DNA of 64,000 bases, from NCBI GenBank assembly GCA_019414045.1, contig DXMW01000012.1, forward strand, positions 14,521 through 78,520. The letters run 5' to 3'. The notes under the pieces are model-generated. The model had not been told where the DNA came from. It worked only from the letters and a program-made list of their open reading frames with translations, and searched no databases. This DNA comes from Collinsella sp. (GTDB lineage: Bacteria; Actinomycetota; Coriobacteriia; Coriobacteriales; Coriobacteriaceae). This document shows, piece after piece, positions 60,330 to 64,000 of the stretch (position 1 is the stretch's first letter; the number at the start of each line of letters is the position of its first letter). Position numbers and translations under genes: made by a program.

Positions 60330-61646
60330 ATGGGGGAATTCGTGCCGCGGCCCAAAACGCTCGGAGGGGACATTCCATGCTTAGACAGTCCTGAGCTCGC
60401 ACGAAAGCGCCAGAAGGCACGTTCGGCTCGTGCGGAACTGCGCGCGGAACGCCTCTTCCGAGCGGAGCCGAACCTCGAAACTACGGTCGAAACGCAGGCT
60501 GACGGAGCGCCGCTTTTCCACATAAGCGACCTGTCGGCGGGCTACGACAAGAAGGTCGTAGTCGAAGGAGTCGATCTGGAGGTTCGCGCGGGCGACGTCG
60601 TGGCGCTCATCGGGCCGAACGGCTCGGGCAAGTCGACCATCTTGAAAACCATCACACGCCATCTGGCACCGCTTGCCGGCGCAGTCGAGCTCGACGGGAG
60701 GGAGATTTCCCGATGGAAGACGGCGGAGTTTGCAAGGAACCTTGCCGTTATGCTGACAGATCGCCCCCGGACCGAGCTCCTCACCTGCCGCGATGTCGTA
60801 GAGGCGGGAAGGCACCCCTACACCGGGCGAATGGGCACACTCTCGCCCGACGACCATAGTCGGGTCGACGAGGCCATGAAAACCGCACATGTGGAAGAGC
60901 TCGCCGAGCGCGACTTCATGCAGATAAGCGACGGGCAACGCCAGCGCGTCATGCTCGCACGCGCCATCGCGCAGGATCCGCGTGTGCTCGTGCTCGACGA
61001 GCCCACGTCATATCTCGATATCCGCTACCAGATCGACCTGCTGCGAATACTTCGCCACCTTGCGAAATCGCGGAATGTGGCTGTCATCATGTCCATCCAC
61101 GAACTCGAGCTCGCGCAGAAAAGCGCCGACAAGGTGATTTGCGTGAAGGACGGCCGGGTCTTCCGCGCCGGCGCACCCGAGGACATATTCACGCGCGAGA
61201 CGATTGGCGAGCTCTACGGCCTTCAACATGGCACCTTCAACGAGCGCTTCGGCAGCGTGGAAATTGGACGCCCGCACGGCGATGCGCACACGTTCGTCAT
61301 CGCCGGCGCAGGTACGGGGTCGGCTGTGTTTCGCCAGCTCATCCGGCAGGGCAAGGCGTTCTACACGGGCGTTCTGCACGAAGGGGACATCGACTGCGAG
61401 CTCGCGCGCGACCTGGCGGCGGAATGCGTGGCCGAGCGCGCCTTCGAGCCGATCGGGGATAGAACCATAGCCCGCGCCAAAGAGCTCCTCGTCCACTGCG
61501 CGCGCCTTATCGTGTGTCCCGCCGCCTTCGGCACCATAAACGCCCGCAACGCAGAGCTCGTCGAGTTCGCACGCTCGCACGGTATCGAGGTCATGCGAGC
61601 GTGCGAAGGCGCATCGGAGGATTCCCAATTGGGGTGGAAAGGATAA
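60330..61646 (+). CDS. FecE/BtuD-like ABC ATPase with extra C-terminal domain
   Basis: A 438-residue protein. A 65-residue charged leader precedes the ATPase (GPNGSGKSTILKTI Walker A; ISDGQRQRVMLARAIAQDP, a D-for-G variant of the LSGGQ signature; VLVLDEPTSYLDIRYQ Walker B; SIHELE switch His). From about residue 320 an extra ~115-residue domain follows (TFVIAGAGTGSAVFRQLIRQGK, YTGVLHEGDIDCEL, RLIVCPAAFGTINARNAEL), probably Rossmann-like and of unknown function. The start codon directly follows the permease stop. Such tails occur on some corrinoid/iron transporter ATPases of anaerobes; their role is not established. Confidence 0.9.
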   Translation: MGEFVPRPKTLGGDIPCLDSPELARKRQKARSARAELRAERLFRAEPNLETTVETQADGAPLFHISDLSAGYDKKVVVEGVDLEVRAGDVVALIGPNGSGKSTILKTITRHLAPLAGAVELDGREISRWKTAEFARNLAVMLTDRPRTELLTCRDVVEAGRHPYTGRMGTLSPDDHSRVDEAMKTAHVEELAERDFMQISDGQRQRVMLARAIAQDPRVLVLDEPTSYLDIRYQIDLLRILRHLAKSRNVAVIMSIHELELAQKSADKVICVKDGRVFRAGAPEDIFTRETIGELYGLQHGTFNERFGSVEIGRPHGDAHTFVIAGAGTGSAVFRQLIRQGKAFYTGVLHEGDIDCELARDLAAECVAERAFEPIGDRTIARAKELLVHCARLIVCPAAFGTINARNAELVEFARSHGIEVMRACEGASEDSQLGWKG

Positions 61647-61663
61647 ACTGGACTTTCTTTTAA

Positions 61664-61756
61664 GGATCCTCAGGCTACAGCTCCTACGCCGGCGAGGTCT
61701 ACAAGGCGCCGGAGAACCTCGTAAACAGGAATTTCCACGCCGACGAGCCCAACTAG
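61664..61756 (+). mobile_element. Remnant of an IS3-family transposase
   Basis: About 30 codons after a stop (61661-61663) read GSSGYSSYAGEVYKAPENLV then NRNFHADEPN and a stop. This matches the stretch just before the DDE catalytic domain of IS3/IS150 OrfB transposases (typical consensus YSSYxGEVxxAPxNLxxRxFHADxPNxxW). No catalytic part, inverted repeats or OrfA is present. It is a dead scrap at the junction between the cobalamin block and the TetR gene. Confidence 0.75.
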
Positions 61757-61758
61757 GC

Positions 61759-62370
61759 CTAATCCAAGCGAGATTCCAGACTCGACAGGCCATTGAGAGT
61801 CAGGTCGTTGGCGACCTCAGAGACGCGCACGATAGGAACCGAGCCGTCAGACAGCGCCCATGTGCGATAGATTCCGATAATACCCGACAGCAAAAACGCC
61901 AGATAGTAGTCGAACATCTCGTCCTTGAGACCGTGGGGCAGCAGATCGCGCTCGGCAATCTCGTGCTCGAGCGGCGCACGAAGACGAGCCATAAAATCAT
62001 CGAGCGGAATGTTCTCGATCAGCTGACGATTGAGCACCAGGTTGTTGCACAGCGCCTCGTTAACGGTTTTAAAGAAGGTCGCCGCCGCGCCCAGGGCGCG
62101 CTCGTTGGTGTCACCGTCCATGGAAGCAAGCGTTTTCTCGACCGAGTCGACAATCATCTCCACCACATCGACGGCAATGGCATCGAGCAAGCCATCAACC
62201 GTACCAAAGTGCACGTAGAAGGTTTTACGGTCGACATTGGCCTCGCGCGCGATGGCACTCACCGTAATGTCTGCCAGCGGCTTTTCCATGAGCAAGCGCT
62301 CAAAAGCGGAAAGGATGGCATTGCGACTGCGAACGATACGGCGATCAATACGCGGTTTACTGGTGGCCAT
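61759..62370 (-). CDS. TetR/AcrR-family transcriptional regulator
   Basis: A 203-residue regulator. The N-terminal helix-turn-helix (about 12-58) shows RSRNAILSAFERLLMEKPLADITVSAIAREANVDRKTFYVHF, a good TetR pattern; the C-terminal ligand domain is not assignable and resembles the TetR_C_33/DhaS-like group. Start chosen at ATG 62370, 8 nt after GAAGGG. It stands alone on the minus strand, and its stop lies 3 nt from the transposase scrap. Target genes are unknown; the flippase-like gene upstream in the same direction is one candidate. Confidence 0.88.
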   Translation of the reverse strand: MATSKPRIDRRIVRSRNAILSAFERLLMEKPLADITVSAIAREANVDRKTFYVHFGTVDGLLDAIAVDVVEMIVDSVEKTLASMDGDTNERALGAAATFFKTVNEALCNNLVLNRQLIENIPLDDFMARLRAPLEHEIAERDLLPHGLKDEMFDYYLAFLLSGIIGIYRTWALSDGSVPIVRVSEVANDLTLNGLSSLESRLD

Positions 62371-62486
62371 GGGTGTGTCCCTTCGATATGCGAGCATTCA
62401 TCAACAGATGAGAGATAATCTACGTAAGAGGATTATCCCCCATACAGCTCAAATATGCCCCGCATCATGAAGAACGCACGACTGCC

Positions 62487-63794
62487 CTACTGCGACTTAG
62501 GGTGCTTCTTCTTATTGAGTGCCGACGGAGATACGCGAATACCGTCGCCTGTCTGGCGCACATAGGCTTTATGAGCCGGCTTAGCGGTCCCAGAAGCCTT
62601 CTGAGCGTGCTTCTTGGGATCAACGGTAACCGCATTCGTGGGGTGCGGCTTAGTGGGCGCAGAGGGCGTCTGAGACGTGCGGCCGAGTTTGCGCATCACG
62701 CGATCCCAGCGCGCATGGATGCTCTCGTTGTGGGCGCTCTTAAGTCCCAGCAGGGGCGCAGCCAAAATGGTCGGCGCAATAAACGTAATGAGGCGCCACA
62801 GCAGATAGCCGGCGGTCGAAGCCGACCCAAAGAAATGACCCAAGAACAATGCAAAGCCGCCCTCAGCGCCACCAGTTCCACCGGGCAAGGGGACCGCAGA
62901 GCTCAACAGCTGGACAAAGGCGCTCGCGGCCATGACCGAGAAAAAGTCGACCTCGTGGTGGCCAAAGGCAAGCATCAGGAAAAACGGCACCAGATAGAAA
63001 AAAGCGAGCTGCAGCATGGTGATAAACACGGTGAGCAGCATGGACGAAAAATGTCCGGCCGAAAGCTTGAACTTCTCGGAGAAGGAGTAGATCTCGCCAT
63101 CGACAAACGTGCGCCATCCCTCGATCTTAGTGGCCGAGACACCAATGCGCTCAAGCCAATTGATGATGCAATGGGCGACGCGCGTGACGGTCTTAGGCAT
63201 GAGCGCGACGGCGAAGATGCCCAGCAAGATGCAGCAGTGCCCACCAAAGCTAAAGACGCACAGCAGCGTCATGTCGCCATAGCGCTCGGCAAAAAACGGC
63301 ATGCGGGCAAGCAGTAGGATAGCGCCCCAGGCAACGAGGCCAAACTGGTACACGATAAAGCGCGTGAACTGCGTGGCTCCGGCCTCGCCGACATTTTGGC
63401 CCGCTTTGGTCAGACGGTAGATCTGGGCGGGAGTCGAGCCCATCATCATGGGCGTGAGGTTGCCAAAGAAGATGCCACTCGCCTCGACCGAGATCAGGTC
63501 GCGGATGCCGACGGGCGAATAAGGGTCGAGCCAAACGGCGATCGCATAGGCCACAATGCCAAAGAACAGATACATGAACATGCAGAGACACGCGACAACG
63601 AGCCATGGCGCCTGGACGCTCGACATAGCGGCCCAGAACTGCCCCATCTGCCCGGTTACCACCAGATAGACGATATAACCCACCAGCACGACGCCGATAA
63701 AGATTGCGCCGCGGCGTGCGCTCTTATTGTCATCGCCGCCCGAGGCCTCAACCTCGACCTGGGGCTTGGACGTATGCTGAGAGGACTCCGTCAT
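62487..63794 (-). CDS. Lysylphosphatidylglycerol-synthase-like transmembrane (UPF0104) protein
   Basis: A 435-residue integral membrane protein with about eight helices (first: AIFIGVVLVGYIVYLVVTG). It contains the family motifs EASGIFFGNLTPMMMGSTPAQIYRL and SSAVPLPGGTGGAEGGFALF of the LPG_synthase_TM/AglD-like flippase domain (PF03706). The cytosolic lysyl-transferase domain of MprF is absent, so a lipid or lipid-linked-sugar flippase role is more likely than lipid lysylation. The C-terminus is a Lys/Pro/Ala-rich basic tail. ATG 63794 follows AGAAGGAG. Confidence 0.87.
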   Translation of the reverse strand: MTESSQHTSKPQVEVEASGGDDNKSARRGAIFIGVVLVGYIVYLVVTGQMGQFWAAMSSVQAPWLVVACLCMFMYLFFGIVAYAIAVWLDPYSPVGIRDLISVEASGIFFGNLTPMMMGSTPAQIYRLTKAGQNVGEAGATQFTRFIVYQFGLVAWGAILLLARMPFFAERYGDMTLLCVFSFGGHCCILLGIFAVALMPKTVTRVAHCIINWLERIGVSATKIEGWRTFVDGEIYSFSEKFKLSAGHFSSMLLTVFITMLQLAFFYLVPFFLMLAFGHHEVDFFSVMAASAFVQLLSSAVPLPGGTGGAEGGFALFLGHFFGSASTAGYLLWRLITFIAPTILAAPLLGLKSAHNESIHARWDRVMRKLGRTSQTPSAPTKPHPTNAVTVDPKKHAQKASGTAKPAHKAYVRQTGDGIRVSPSALNKKKHPKSQ

Positions 63795-63901
63795 GAGACT
63801 CCTTCTAACAGTCAAAATATCTTGGTTATTGTACCCGTAAGGGCCATAAGCAGAACGCAAAGCTCTTGTTCAAACGGGAATGACAGACAGTTGTTTGATA
63901 A

Positions 63902-63934
63902 TAAAAAACCCGGGCTTCCGTGGGAAGTCCGGGT
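63902..63934 (-). terminator. Terminator of tRNA-Glu
   Basis: ACCCGGGCTTCC (63908-63919) and GGAAGTCCGGGT (63923-63934) form a 12-bp stem with one mismatch; on the minus strand it is followed by TTTTTTAT. Confidence 0.85.
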
Positions 63935-63945
63935 CTCAAATTCAA

Positions 63946-64000
63946 GGTAGCCCGTACCAGATTCGAACTGGTGATCTCCGCCTTGAGAGGGCGGCGTCCT
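63946..64000 (-). tRNA. tRNA-Glu (anticodon CTC), 5' part outside the window
   Basis: Visible on the minus strand are the anticodon arm CCGCC-CTCTCAA-GGCGG (anticodon CTC), the T arm ACCAG-TTCGAAT-CTGGT and the acceptor 3' strand ACGGGCT-A. The end is CC followed by T, so the final A of CCA does not appear to be encoded, unlike in tRNA-Ala of this window. The D arm and 5' end lie beyond 64000. Confidence 0.85.

Overview
The window looks like chromosomal DNA of a Coriobacteriia (Actinomycetota) gut bacterium, most likely Collinsella. The evidence is the high GC content, a glgB-glgP-glgC-glgD-glgA glycogen cluster followed by a GH13 plus 4-alpha-glucanotransferase fusion, an anaerobic (cbiD/cbiG/cbiK) cobalamin cluster in overlapping-gene style, and Gram-positive cell-envelope genes (L,D-transpeptidase, LPG-synthase-like flippase). 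The species is not proven from sequence alone.

Layout. 1-6.4 kb (minus): end of an exopolysaccharide/capsule operon. It holds a NusG-like antiterminator broken by an amber codon, a priming sugar transferase, UDP-glucose dehydrogenase, an Alg14/Alg13-like glycosyltransferase pair, a TupA-like ATP-grasp protein, a GT4 glycosyltransferase and a hexapeptide acetyltransferase. A long non-coding leader (6.4-7.3 kb) and tRNA-Ala(GGC) follow. 7.5-8.9 kb (minus): thiamine pyrophosphokinase and a HAD phosphatase. 9.2-22.3 kb (plus): storage-glucan metabolism. GlgB and GlgA both carry long Lys/Ala/Pro/Thr-rich C-terminal tails, and a repeated TGGTAAA motif sits before both glgB and the fusion gene. 22.4-30.1 kb: housekeeping genes (fmdB, rsmB, fmt, def, priA, gltX). 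30.4-33.6 kb: metK and sdaA. 33.7-39.0 kb: L,D-transpeptidase and a MacA/MacB-type exporter.

39.2-55.6 kb (minus): seventeen corrin genes in one compact, mostly overlapping operon (cbiF-cbiD-cbiL-cbiG-cbiH-cbiET-cbiA-cobT-cobU-cobS-cobU'/cobC-cbiB-cobD-cbiP-cobO-cbiC-cbiJ). They cover the route from Co-precorrin-2 to adenosylcobalamin. Divergent from it (55.86-61.65 kb, plus) a cobalamin riboswitch precedes an exported CbiK-type chelatase lipoprotein, a small lipoprotein, a two-domain substrate-binding lipoprotein, a FecCD/BtuC-like permease and an ATPase with an extra C-terminal domain. Uroporphyrinogen and sirohydrochlorin genes and lower-ligand (bluB/bza) genes are not in the window. A decayed IS3-type transposase scrap lies at the far edge of this block, which by eye is more GC-rich than its flanks, so it may be an acquired island. 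61.7-64.0 kb: TetR regulator, flippase-like membrane protein, and the 3' part of a tRNA-Glu(CTC).

The most unusual non-coding signal is a set of seven long inverted repeats (mostly 25-32 bp arms, several nearly perfect) in intergenic gaps at 7.5, 22.7, 25.4, 28.5, 30.2, 31.9 and 39.0 kb. Two share the same arm sequence; the others differ. The most interesting protein system is the riboswitch-controlled exported chelatase plus ABC importer, in which two lipoproteins share an unrecognised beta-rich domain.
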